From DATKAS01 sp963773315 (GTDB taxonomy: Bacteria > Actinomycetota > Acidimicrobiia > Acidimicrobiales > DATKAS01): 64,000 nt of DNA. How positions within the stretch are numbered: position 1 is the stretch's first letter; every line of letters starts with the position of its first letter. The notes beneath the pieces were generated by a model that was not told where the DNA came from, did not search any database, and saw only the letters and a list, made by a program, of their open reading frames with translations. Location: positions 1-64,000 of the forward strand of contig CAVZAF010000003.1 in the NCBI GenBank assembly GCA_963773315.1, in the 5' to 3' direction. Shown here one piece after another: positions 18,344 to 26,005 of this stretch. The position numbers and the translations under genes were made by a program.

Positions 18344-18885
18344 GCTCGTTCCGTCGCCTCGAAGAACGCGAGATCTACCAGGGCTTCGTCATCCGGGTCA
18401 CGAACGAGATCTTCGAGAGCCCGACCGGCGAGATCTTCGATCGCGATGTGGTGCACACGCTGCCCGCGGTCGCCGTGGTGCCGGTCCTTCCGAGCAACGA
18501 GGTCGTGTGCGTGCGCCAGTATCGACCGGCGCTGCAGCACGACCTGCTCGAGATCCCCGCTGGGATGTGCGACGTCGAGGGCGAGGCGCTCGTCGAGACC
18601 GCCCAGCGTGAGCTCGGGGAGGAGGCCGGCTACCGCGCCGGACGCATCGAGCATCTCTGCACCTACCACGGGTCAGCCGGGTTCTCCGATCCGCGGCTCG
18701 ACATCTTCCTCGGCCTCGACCTCACGCCCGTCGCGACGCACTCGCAGAGCGAGGAAGAGCACCACATGACGGTCGAGCTGATCGCTCTCGAACACACGCT
18801 CGAGCTCGTGGCCAGCAAGGCGATCATCGACGCGAAGACCATCATCGGCCTGCTGCTCGCGCGGGAGCGGCTCGGGATCCGGTGA
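18340..18885 (+). CDS. NUDIX hydrolase, ADP-ribose pyrophosphatase type
   Basis: A 181-residue NUDIX enzyme, probably hydrolysing ADP-ribose or a related nucleoside diphosphate. The Nudix helix is GEALVETAQRELGEEAGY (about 86-103), preceded by EIPAGMCDVE; the REL/EE residues that bind metal are present. The ADP-ribose pyrophosphatase features VCVRQYRPAL and an AGFSDPRLDIFLG segment follow the usual order. The GTG overlaps the pyrG stop, and the stop overlaps the xerD GTG. This pyrG-NUDIX-xerD order is common in actinobacteria. Confidence 0.9.
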
Positions 18886-19830
18886 GCGCGCACCGCACGT
18901 CGCCACACCCTGCGTTGCCGCTCGACGCGGAGGAGTTCTTGTCGTGGCTGACGGTCGAACGGGGACGCTCGGCCAACACCATCGCTGCATACCGACGGGA
19001 CCTGAACGCGTACTGCGCGTACCTCGCCCGCCATCACCGCACGCTCGACGCGGTGACCGAGGCCGACATCGAGCAGTACGTGCAGAGCCAGCAGCGCGAG
19101 GGGAAGGCGGCGACCTCGGTCGCTCGATCGCTGGTCGCCGTGCGGTCACTGCACCGGTTCCTCGCGGAGGAGGGCCGCATGGCGCGCAACCCCGCCGCGG
19201 CAGTCGAGTCGCCGAAGGTGCCGCAGGGCCTCCCGAAGCCGCTCAGCGAAGCCGAGGTCGAGTCACTCCTCGCGTCGGTCGTCGGCCATGGCCCGCTCGA
19301 GCGCCGTGACCGGGCCATCCTCGAGGTGCTGTACGGCACGGGCATCCGCATCTCCGAGCTCGTGGGCCTCTCGATGGGCGACGTCGACCTCGCCGATCGG
19401 GTCATCGCGCGTGTTCGGCAAGGGCAGCCATGAGCGCGTCGTGCCGATCGGCAGGTTCGCGGCCGATGCCCTGACCGACTGGCTCGCAACCAGCGGCCGC
19501 GGAGCTCTCGTACCCGACCGGTGGGCGAGGCGCGGGGACGCCGAGGCGGTGTTCTTGAACGCGCGCGGTGGTCGGCTCTCACGGCAGGGCGCGTGGGGGA
19601 TCGTGCGCGCGTACGCCGATCGCGTCGGACTCGGTGATCGACTCAGCCCGCACGTCCTCCGCCACTCGTGCGCGACCCACATGCTCGATCACGGGGCGGA
19701 CATCCGGGTGGTGCAAGAGCTGCTCGGCCACGCGTCGGTCGCGACCACACAGGTGTACACCCTGGTCAGCGCCGAGCGGCTGCGCGCGGTGTATGAGAAC
19801 GCCCACCCGAGGGCGAAGCGAAGCCGTTAG
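18882..19830 (+). CDS. xerD: Tyrosine recombinase XerD (one frameshift)
   Basis: With a XerC partner, XerD resolves chromosome dimers at dif. The N-terminal core-binding SAM-like domain (FLSWLTVERGRSANTIAAYR) and the catalytic domain are complete: first Arg in GTGIRISEL (near 155), Lys in FGKGSHER, HVLRH, LGHASVATTQ and the nucleophile Tyr in QVYTLVSAE. Around 19406-19412 the frame shifts by one base: ATCGCGCGTGTTC has one base more than ATC-CGC-GTG-TTC would need. All catalytic residues are intact on both sides, so an assembly error is likely. The reconstructed length of about 315 residues is normal. The GTG at 18882 overlaps the NUDIX stop. Confidence 0.85.
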
Positions 19831-19833
19831 CCT
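19828..19833 (+). promoter_or_regulatory. Leaderless-type -10 (TAGCCT)
   Basis: TAGCCT includes the xerD stop codon and ends 6 nt before the GTG at 19840 of the zinc-finger gene. Confidence 0.5.
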
Positions 19834-19839
19834 TGGGGG

Positions 19840-20175
19840 GTGCCTCCCACCGAGCTCCTCGCGACGAACCGCGCCGCCCTCGAGGCTGAGAAGGACCGGC
19901 TGAGCCGTCAGCTCGCCGCGCTCGGCGGCGGCACCAACGGTTCTGATCTCGACCACAACTTTGCCGATTCGGGGCAGGTGGCCGCCGAAGTCGGCGAGGC
20001 TCGTTCGCTCGCCGGCTCACTCGAAGACCAGCTGGCCGCCGTGCAAGAGGCGCTCGACCGCATCGACGACGGCACCTACGGGCTTTGCCAGAACTGCGGC
20101 CAGCCGATCGGCGACGCCCGGCTCGAGGCGATGCCCGAGACGCGCTGGTGCATCAACTGTGCAGGGCGCGCCTGA
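19840..20175 (+). CDS. DksA/TraR family C4 zinc-finger protein
   Basis: A 111-residue protein with an N-terminal coiled-coil pair (about 8-80) and a C-terminal C4 zinc finger (CQNC and CINC, 19 residues between pairs), the DksA/TraR/YocK layout. In this family the coiled coil can insert into the RNA polymerase secondary channel, and DNTFGxCxxCG-like text appears as DGTYGLCQNCGQPI. Whether this small version acts on RNA polymerase is unknown. The GTG start is supported by TAGCCT 6 nt upstream. A site-2 protease gene follows after 3 bp. Confidence 0.85.
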   Translation: MPPTELLATNRAALEAEKDRLSRQLAALGGGTNGSDLDHNFADSGQVAAEVGEARSLAGSLEDQLAAVQEALDRIDDGTYGLCQNCGQPIGDARLEAMPETRWCINCAGRA

Positions 20176-20178
20176 CCG

Positions 20179-20790
20179 TTGTCTTTCGACCTTCAGTCCA
20201 CCCTGATCTTCCTCGGGGTGCTGATCCCTTCGGTCATCCTGCACGAGCTCTCGCACGGCGTCGTTGCGTACTGGTGTGGTGACGACACCGCGAAGCGGGC
20301 CGGTCGCCTGACGCTGAACCCGATCCCTCACATCGACCCGTTCGGCTCGCTCCTGCTGCCGTTCCTGCTCTCGCTGACGTCGTTCGGCGTCTTCGGCTAC
20401 GCGAAGCCCGTGCCGGTGAACATCGGCAAGCTCCGCCATCCCCGCAACCAGGCGCTGCTCGTGTCGCTCGCAGGGCCGATGACGAACATCATCATCGCGG
20501 TGCTCGCCGCGTGGGTGCTCCGCACCTGGCGGCCCCACGGCACCGTCGCCCGGGTGATCATCGACCTCGGCGTCACCAACGTCGTGCTGGCGGCTTTCAA
20601 CCTGATCCCGCTCCCGCCCCTCGACGGCTCAGCCGTCATCGAGCGGTTCATGCCCCGGTCGTGGTACCCCCAGTGGCTGCGGATCCGCCAGTACACGATG
20701 GGTGTGCTGATCATCGTCGTGCTGGCTCTGCCCCGAGTCCTCAACTCGATCTTCTCTCGGGCGATCGATTTGTGGGCACATCTGCTGTAG
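20179..20790 (+). CDS. Site-2 protease family (M50) metalloprotease
   Basis: A 203-residue integral membrane protein with the zinc protease motif HELSHG in VILHELSHGVVAYWCGDD (about 20-37) and the third ligand region NLIPLPPLDGSAVIE (near 143-157), equivalent to the NPDG motif. Hydrophobic stretches near 1-20, 50-72, 88-115, 130-150 and 172-190 fit four to five helices. No PDZ domain is present, so it belongs to the small single-domain group. The TTG at 20179 lies 3 bp after the zinc-finger gene. Substrate is unknown. Confidence 0.85.
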   Translation: MSFDLQSTLIFLGVLIPSVILHELSHGVVAYWCGDDTAKRAGRLTLNPIPHIDPFGSLLLPFLLSLTSFGVFGYAKPVPVNIGKLRHPRNQALLVSLAGPMTNIIIAVLAAWVLRTWRPHGTVARVIIDLGVTNVVLAAFNLIPLPPLDGSAVIERFMPRSWYPQWLRIRQYTMGVLIIVVLALPRVLNSIFSRAIDLWAHLL

Positions 20791-20819
20791 CCGACGCCTT
20801 GTCAAGAGCGGAGTCACGA

Positions 20820-21335
20820 GTGGGGTTCGGCCATCTGAGCAAGCGCTTCTTCGGGTCGCTGTGGCCCGCTGGTCCCGCGCAGGACGACACGGCGTGGGCG
20901 CGCGCGCAGCTCCTCCCGAACGAGCGCGACCTCTGGCAGCAGATGAACAGCGCGGATCGCCGCCACTCGATCGCCGTCGCGCAGCGAGTCGAGCGAGCAC
21001 TCGGCCACGAGGCGAGCCGTCCAGTGCTGGCCGCCGCCCTGCTGCACGACGTCGGCAAGATCGATGCGCGTCTCGGCGCCTACGGCCGTGTCGTCGCCAC
21101 GCTGTCAGTGGGGATCGCGGGCCGAACGGCGGCCGAGGAATGGTCCGAGGCACGCGGCTTCACGCGCAAGATCGGGCTCTATGTGCGCCACCCTCAGATC
21201 GGCGCTGACCGCCTCGCCCTCGCGGGGAGCGACCCCCTCACGATCGCGTGGGCCCGCGAGCATCACCGGCCCGAAGAGGACTGGACGCTCCCGCCCCACC
21301 TCGCCCACGCGCTCAAGGAAGCCGACGACGATTGA
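20820..21335 (+). CDS. HD domain phosphohydrolase
   Basis: A 171-residue protein with an HD domain. The metal-binding HD pair is in AALLHDVGKID (near residues 77-87); RRHSIAVAQRVE before it supplies the first His, and AREHH later supplies further ligands. Members hydrolyse nucleotides or cyclic dinucleotides, and the substrate here is not visible. The GTG at 20820 (VGFGHLSKRF) is chosen; an in-frame TTG lies at 20799. The gene follows the M50 gene with 29 bp between them. Confidence 0.75.
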   Translation: MGFGHLSKRFFGSLWPAGPAQDDTAWARAQLLPNERDLWQQMNSADRRHSIAVAQRVERALGHEASRPVLAAALLHDVGKIDARLGAYGRVVATLSVGIAGRTAAEEWSEARGFTRKIGLYVRHPQIGADRLALAGSDPLTIAWAREHHRPEEDWTLPPHLAHALKEADDD

Positions 21336-21350
21336 GCCTCGCTGGTTTGT

Positions 21351-21387
21351 TTGTCGTTTCGCCGTTGTGGAACCGGCGAATCGACAA
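21351..21387. terminator. Bidirectional hairpin between HD gene and trpS
   Basis: TTGTCG-T-TTCGCCG (21351-21364) pairs with CGGCGAA-T-CGACAA (21374-21387), giving a 13-bp stem with one T-T mismatch and a 9-nt loop. It sits between two convergent genes (HD gene ends 21335; trpS ends 21393), with T-rich sequence just before it on the plus strand. Likely a two-way terminator. Confidence 0.65.
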
Positions 21388-21392
21388 GAAGT

Positions 21393-22379
21393 TCAGCTTT
21401 CGAGCAGGCCGACCCCGGCGCGGGCGCGGGCGTAGGTGACGGCGGCGACGTCACGGGCTTTGCCCGCACCCTTGCGCAGCACCTCGGTCATCGCGCCGCG
21501 ATCCGCCGCGAGCGACTCGTAGCGCTCGCGGATCGGGCGCAGGGCTTCGATCAGGGCTGCGGCGGTGTCCTTCTTCAACGGCCCGTACTGGCTGTAACGG
21601 TCGGCAAGTGCCTCGGGTGACTCGCCGGTGCTCGCCGCCAGGATCGAGAGCAGATTCGAGACCCCGGGCTTCCCGGCCACGTCGAAGCGCACCACGCCGT
21701 CGGAGTCGGTGACCGCGCGGCTCACCTTGCGCTCGATGACGTCAGGCGGGTCGAGCACCAGCACCGTGCCCTGCGGCGACTCGACGGACTTCGACATCTT
21801 GTTCGTCGGCTCTTGGAGGTCCATCACGCGGGCGCCGGCGCGCGGGATCGCGGCCTCGGGCACGACGAACGTGTCGCCGTAGCGCGAGTTGAACCGGATC
21901 GCCACGTCGCGGGCGAGCTCGATGTGCTGGCGTTGGTCGTCGCCCACCGGCACGCGGTTGGTGTCGTAGAGGAGGATGTCGGCCGCCATCAGCGTCGGGT
22001 AGGTGAGCAAGCCCGCGGAGATGAACTCGCCGGTCTTGCGGCTCGACTTGTCCTTGAACTGCGTCATGCGTTGCAGCTCGCCGATCGACGCTGTGCACTC
22101 GAGCAGCCAGGCGAGCCGGGTGTGCTCGGCCACGTGGCTCTGGACGAACAGCGTGCAGACGTCAGGATCGAGCCCGCACGCGACGAGCAACGTGGCCATC
22201 GCGAGCGTCTTGTTCCGCAGCTCGACCGGGTCGTGGGGGAGCGTCAACGAGTGGAGGTCGACGACGCAGTAGTACGACCGGTGCTCGTGCTGGTCGACCG
22301 CCCAGTGCCGGATCGCGCCCAGGTAGTTGCCGATGTGCGTCTCACCGCTCGGCTGGATGCCCGAGAACACGACCGTCAT
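21393..22379 (-). CDS. trpS: Tryptophanyl-tRNA synthetase
   Basis: A 328-residue class I aminoacyl-tRNA synthetase charging tRNA-Trp. The nucleotide-binding HIGH-type motif is THIGNYLGA (about 14-22) and the KMSKS loop is intact (EPTNKMSKSVESPQG, near 191-205). GIQPSGETHIGN at the N terminus and VPVGDDQRQHIELARDVA are typical of TrpS. Length is normal. The ATG at 22379 has TAATCT 7 nt upstream, consistent with a leaderless transcript divergent from scpA. Confidence 0.97.
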   Translation of the reverse strand: MTVVFSGIQPSGETHIGNYLGAIRHWAVDQHEHRSYYCVVDLHSLTLPHDPVELRNKTLAMATLLVACGLDPDVCTLFVQSHVAEHTRLAWLLECTASIGELQRMTQFKDKSSRKTGEFISAGLLTYPTLMAADILLYDTNRVPVGDDQRQHIELARDVAIRFNSRYGDTFVVPEAAIPRAGARVMDLQEPTNKMSKSVESPQGTVLVLDPPDVIERKVSRAVTDSDGVVRFDVAGKPGVSNLLSILAASTGESPEALADRYSQYGPLKKDTAAALIEALRPIRERYESLAADRGAMTEVLRKGAGKARDVAAVTYARARAGVGLLES

Positions 22380-22386
22380 GGCCCGG

Positions 22387-22392
22387 AGATTA
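22387..22392 (-). promoter_or_regulatory. Leaderless-type -10 (TAATCT) for trpS
   Basis: On the minus strand TAATCT ends 7 nt before the trpS ATG at 22379. Confidence 0.5.
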
Positions 22393-22433
22393 GAGGCGCC
22401 CGGCCCAAATCACGCTGGTGTAACTCCCGCTGC

Positions 22434-22439
22434 TAGCCT
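22434..22439 (+). promoter_or_regulatory. Leaderless-type -10 (TAGCCT) for scpA operon
   Basis: TAGCCT ends 6 nt before the scpA GTG at 22446. It is the probable promoter of the scpA-to-plsC gene run. Confidence 0.55.
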
Positions 22440-22445
22440 GCCCGC

Positions 22446-23237
22446 GTGCCCTACGAGGTGCAGACCCCGGTCTTCGAGGGGCCCTTCGATCTCCTGCTCC
22501 ACCTGATCGTGCGCGAGCAGGTCGACCTCTACGAGGTGTCGCTCAGCACGATCGTCGACGCGTACCTCACCGAGCTCGATCGCATCACCGCCGACGCCGA
22601 GCGACTCGACCTCGACATCGCGACCGAGTTCCTCCTCATCGCCGCGACGCTCGTCGAGCTGAAGGCACGCCGCCTGCTTCCCGGTCGCGACGACATCGAC
22701 CTCGACGAGGAGCTCGCGCTCTGGGAAGAGCGTGATCTGCTGCTCGCCCGCCTGCTCGAGTGCAAGACGTTCAAGGACGTCGCCACGGTCCTCCACCGCC
22801 TCGCCTCCGAGGCGGGAAGGTCGTACCCACGCACTGCCGGGCTCGAGGAGCGCTTCATCGGCCTCGCGCCCGACCTGCTCGCGGGCGTCACGCCCGACCG
22901 GCTGCGGGCCGGATTCCTCACCGCCGCGGCGCCGAAGCCGGTGCCCCGTGTCGACCTCGAGCATGTGGCGCCCATCCGGGCGAGTGTCGCCGACGCGGTC
23001 GCCACGCTCGTCACCGAGCTCCCGAAGCTCGGGCGCACGACCTTCCGAGAGCTCACCCACGGCATCGACGAGCGACTCGAGTGCATCGTCCGGTTCCTCG
23101 GCATCCTCGAGCTGTGCAAGCAGGGCCTCGTCGACCTCGACCAGCTCGCGACGTTCGGCGACATCGTCGTCACGTGGCGCGGTCCTGCGCACGTCGACGC
23201 CGACACCCTCGCCGACATCGACGTCTACGAAGGATGA
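22446..23237 (+). CDS. scpA: Segregation and condensation protein A
   Basis: A 263-residue kleisin that bridges SMC head domains in the bacterial condensin complex with ScpB. The family start FEGPFDLLLHLIVREQVDLY (about 10-29) and TEFLLIAATLVELKARRLLP are clear, and the C-terminal winged helix ends in FGDIVVTWRG. The GTG start is supported by TAGCCT 6 nt upstream. scpB starts 22 bp after the stop. Confidence 0.95.
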   Translation: MPYEVQTPVFEGPFDLLLHLIVREQVDLYEVSLSTIVDAYLTELDRITADAERLDLDIATEFLLIAATLVELKARRLLPGRDDIDLDEELALWEERDLLLARLLECKTFKDVATVLHRLASEAGRSYPRTAGLEERFIGLAPDLLAGVTPDRLRAGFLTAAAPKPVPRVDLEHVAPIRASVADAVATLVTELPKLGRTTFRELTHGIDERLECIVRFLGILELCKQGLVDLDQLATFGDIVVTWRGPAHVDADTLADIDVYEG

Positions 23238-23259
23238 GCGCACATGGCTGAAGACGCCC

Positions 23260-23847
23260 ATGGTTGAGGACACGGCGCGCGCCATCGAGGCGATCGTCAT
23301 GGTCGCCGAGGAGCCAGTGCCGCCGAACCTCCTCGCGCAGCTCCTCGAGGTGCCGGTGACGAGCGTCGAAGAGGCGTGCAACTCGCTCGTCGAGGCGTAC
23401 GACAACGAGGGTCGCGGCTTCGTGCTGGCAAGGGTGGCCGGCGGCTATCGCTTTCAGAGCCACCCCGACCTCGCGCCCTACGTCGAACGGTTCGTGCTCG
23501 AAGGGCAGTCGTCACGGCTCTCGAACGCGGCGCTCGAGACGCTCGCGATCATCGCCTACAAGCAGCCGATCTCCCGCGCGCAGGCGGCATCGATCCGTGG
23601 TGTCGACGTCGAGGCGGTCGTGCGCACGCTGCAGCTGCGTGGCTACATCGAACCGGTCGGGCGCGATCCCGGTCCGGGTCAGGCGGTGCTGTGGGGCACG
23701 ACGCCGCTGTTCCTCGAGAAGCTCGGCCTCGACTCACTCGATGACCTTCCTCCGCTCGGCGACTTCGTGCCGGGCGCCGATGTCGTCGAAGCGCTGGAGA
23801 CGACGTTGCGCCCTGCGGGGCCCGATGAGCCAGCCACCTCTGCCTGA
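23260..23847 (+). CDS. scpB: Segregation and condensation protein B
   Basis: A 195-residue protein with two winged-helix domains, partner of ScpA in the SMC complex. Typical segments are AIEAIVMVAEEPVPPNLLAQ (residues 8-27), AALETLAIIAYKQPISRAQA (near 89-108) and RGVDVEAVVRTLQLRGYIEPVGR. The ATG at 23260 (MVEDTARA) is preferred; the frame stays open upstream within scpA. Its end overlaps the pseudouridine synthase start by 23 nt. Confidence 0.93.
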   Translation: MVEDTARAIEAIVMVAEEPVPPNLLAQLLEVPVTSVEEACNSLVEAYDNEGRGFVLARVAGGYRFQSHPDLAPYVERFVLEGQSSRLSNAALETLAIIAYKQPISRAQAASIRGVDVEAVVRTLQLRGYIEPVGRDPGPGQAVLWGTTPLFLEKLGLDSLDDLPPLGDFVPGADVVEALETTLRPAGPDEPATSA

Positions 23848-24565
23848 GCCGAACGGGGACCGACTGCAGAAGGTGCTCGCACAACGAGGCCTGGGCAGCC
23901 GTCGTCACTGCGAGGAGCTCATTGCCGACGGCCGGGTGACGGTCAACGGTGATGTCGCGATTCTGGGTCGGCGCGTCGACGTGCTCGTCGATCTCATCCA
24001 GGTGGACGGCACGCCGCTCGCCGTGCGGCCGGGGCTCGTCTACTACCTGTTCAACAAGCCGCGCGGTGTCGTGACGACGCTCGCCGATCCGCAGCGGCGC
24101 CAGATCGTCACCGACTTCGTGCCGACCGAGCCGCGCGTGTTCCCGATCGGCCGTCTCGACGCGGACACCGAGGGCTTGCTCCTCCTCACCAACGATGGCG
24201 ACCTCGCACACCGCCTCACGCATCCCTCCTTCGGCGTCGAGAAGGAGTACCTCGCCGAAGTCGCGGGTCGCCCATCTGCTGCGGCAGTGCGCCAGCTTCG
24301 GGAGGGGGTCGAGCTCGAGGACGGCATGACCGCGCCGGCGAAGGTCGCGCTGTCACCGCCGAACCTGCTGCGCATCACGATCCACGAAGGACGCAACCGC
24401 CAGGTGCGCCGCATGTGCGAGGCCGTGGGCCATCCGGTGCGCCGTCTCGTGCGCGTGCGCATCGGGTCGATCACCGATCGGCGGCTCAAGCCCGGCACGT
24501 GGCGAGAGCTCACGCTCACCGAGGTCAGGGCTTTGGAATCCGTAGGTGCAGCGGACGACGGCTAG
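23825..24565 (+). CDS. rluB: RsuA/RluB family pseudouridine synthase
   Basis: A 246-residue rRNA pseudouridine synthase. It has an N-terminal S4 domain (RLQKVLAQRGLGSRRHCEEL, about 12-31) and the catalytic domain with Asp in GRLDADTEGLLLLTNDGDLA (near 103-122). FNKPRGVVTT and EGRNRQVRRMCEAVGHPV are family hallmarks. Its position behind scpAB matches RluB, which modifies 23S rRNA, in many Gram-positive genomes; the exact site cannot be seen. Confidence 0.9.
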   Translation: MSQPPLPEPNGDRLQKVLAQRGLGSRRHCEELIADGRVTVNGDVAILGRRVDVLVDLIQVDGTPLAVRPGLVYYLFNKPRGVVTTLADPQRRQIVTDFVPTEPRVFPIGRLDADTEGLLLLTNDGDLAHRLTHPSFGVEKEYLAEVAGRPSAAAVRQLREGVELEDGMTAPAKVALSPPNLLRITIHEGRNRQVRRMCEAVGHPVRRLVRVRIGSITDRRLKPGTWRELTLTEVRALESVGAADDG

Positions 24566-24568
24566 CCT
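24563..24568 (+). promoter_or_regulatory. Leaderless-type -10 (TAGCCT) for aroH
   Basis: TAGCCT overlaps the rluB stop and ends 8 nt before the aroH GTG, a possible internal promoter for the aromatic amino acid genes. Confidence 0.45.
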
Positions 24569-24576
24569 GCCCGGCC

Positions 24577-24945
24577 GTGCCCGCAGAAGTTCGTGCTCTT
24601 CGCGGCGCGACCACCCTCGATCGCGACGACATTGACCACATGCGGGAGCGGGTGCACGCGCTGCTCGACGAGCTCTTCTCGCGCAACTCGCTGACGAACG
24701 ACGACGTCATCAGCATCCTTCTCACGGCGACTCCCGACATCCGCTCGGGGTACCCGGCGACGGCGGCTCGGCTGTGGGGACTGTCCGATGTGCCCTTGAT
24801 CGGCGCGCAGGAGATCGACGTGCCGAGCGGGTTGAAGCTGTGCATCCGCCTCATGGCTCACGTGAGCACCGACCGTCCACGGTCAGAGATGCGTCACGTG
24901 TTCCTCGAAGGTGCCAAGGTGCTGCGCAGTGACCTGGACGACTGA
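24577..24945 (+). CDS. aroH: Chorismate mutase, AroH class
   Basis: A 122-residue enzyme converting chorismate to prephenate. It has the AroH-type start VRALRGATTLDRDD (residues 5-18), then SRNSLTNDDVISILLTATPD and the C-terminal HVFLEGAKVLRSDL; Arg7 and the later Arg in CIRLMAH are in the expected active-site places. AroH is a trimeric pseudo-barrel, unlike the AroQ helical type. Directly followed, with a 17-nt overlap, by prephenate dehydrogenase, its next pathway step. Confidence 0.93.
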   Translation: MPAEVRALRGATTLDRDDIDHMRERVHALLDELFSRNSLTNDDVISILLTATPDIRSGYPATAARLWGLSDVPLIGAQEIDVPSGLKLCIRLMAHVSTDRPRSEMRHVFLEGAKVLRSDLDD

Positions 24946-26005
24946 CCCCGGCGCCCCTGCCAACGTCATCGGCGTCGGCCTCATCGGCGGCTCGATCGGG
25001 ATGGCGCTGCGCCAGCGAGGGTGGCGCGTCTTCGGATCCGACGCGAGCGACGCGACGCTCGCCAAGGCGCTTGCTCTCGGTGCGATCGACGAGATCGGGC
25101 TCGAGCCGTCGGCGGCGATCACGTTCGTCGCGACGCCCGTGACCACGATCGCGGAGCACGCGCGTCGTGCGCTCGCGGCCGGATGCGCGGTGGTCACCGA
25201 CGCGGGCAGTGTGAAGGCTCCCGTCGTCGACGCGGTTGGCGACTCGAGGTTCGTCGGTGGCCACCCGATGGCGGGCTCTGAGCAGGACGGCATCGACGGC
25301 GCTGATCCCGAGCTCTTCGAGGGCGCGGTGTGGGTGCTCACCCCGACGAGCGACACGGCCGACAGTGCGTACACGCAAGTCGCGTCAGTGGTGTCGTCGT
25401 TCGGCGCCGAAGTGATGGCCGTTGCGCCCGACCGGCACGACGCGCTCGTGGCGGTCGTGTCGCACGTGCCCCACCTCACGGCGGCGACGTTGATGGGTGT
25501 CGCCGAGATGCGCGCCGAGGAGCACGCCGCGCTGCTGCGGCTCGCTGCCGGCGGCTTCCGGGACATGACCCGCATCGCCTCTGGCCATCCCGCGATCTGG
25601 CAGGACATCTGCCGCGAGAACCGCGGCGCGATCATCGAGGGGCTCGACGCCCTGATCGACGGGCTCGCCGAGATGCGCGACCTCGTCGACAAGGGGGATG
25701 GCGCTGCGTTGCTCGACCGGCTCGAGCGGGCGCGAGCAGCACGGGCGAACCTGCCGAGCCGGGTCGCGCGCCCGTCCGACCTCGCCGAAGTGCGCATCCC
25801 CGTGCCCGACCGTCCGGGCGTGCTGGCCGAGGTGACGACGCTCGCCGCGGAGCTCGGCGTGAACACCGCGGACATCGAGATCGCGCACTCGGCCGAGGGC
25901 AACCGAGGCGTGGTCATCATGCTCGTCGAGGCGGCCAACGCCGACCTCTTCCGCGGCGGGTTGATGGCCCGCGGCTACCGGCCGTCGGTGCAGCGCCTCG
26001 GATGA
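24929..26005 (+). CDS. tyrA: Prephenate dehydrogenase with C-terminal ACT domain
   Basis: A 358-residue enzyme that oxidatively decarboxylates prephenate to 4-hydroxyphenylpyruvate for tyrosine synthesis. The NAD-binding Rossmann start is VIGVGLIGGSIGMALRQRGW (about 11-30); GGHPMAGSEQDGID (near 110) and HDALVAVVSHVPHL are catalytic-site segments. Residues about 290-358 (VPDRPGVLAEVTTLAAELGV) form an ACT domain that may bind an amino acid for feedback control. The GTG at 24929 overlaps aroH by 17 nt; the stop overlaps the aroA ATG. Confidence 0.92.
   Translation: MTWTTDPGAPANVIGVGLIGGSIGMALRQRGWRVFGSDASDATLAKALALGAIDEIGLEPSAAITFVATPVTTIAEHARRALAAGCAVVTDAGSVKAPVVDAVGDSRFVGGHPMAGSEQDGIDGADPELFEGAVWVLTPTSDTADSAYTQVASVVSSFGAEVMAVAPDRHDALVAVVSHVPHLTAATLMGVAEMRAEEHAALLRLAAGGFRDMTRIASGHPAIWQDICRENRGAIIEGLDALIDGLAEMRDLVDKGDGAALLDRLERARAARANLPSRVARPSDLAEVRIPVPDRPGVLAEVTTLAAELGVNTADIEIAHSAEGNRGVVIMLVEAANADLFRGGLMARGYRPSVQRLG

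Noticed and set aside
18882..19830. XerD-like recombinase as sign of a prophage or integrative element
   Set aside because: It sits in the conserved pyrG-NUDIX-xerD order and is the chromosomal dimer-resolution type; no phage genes are near.
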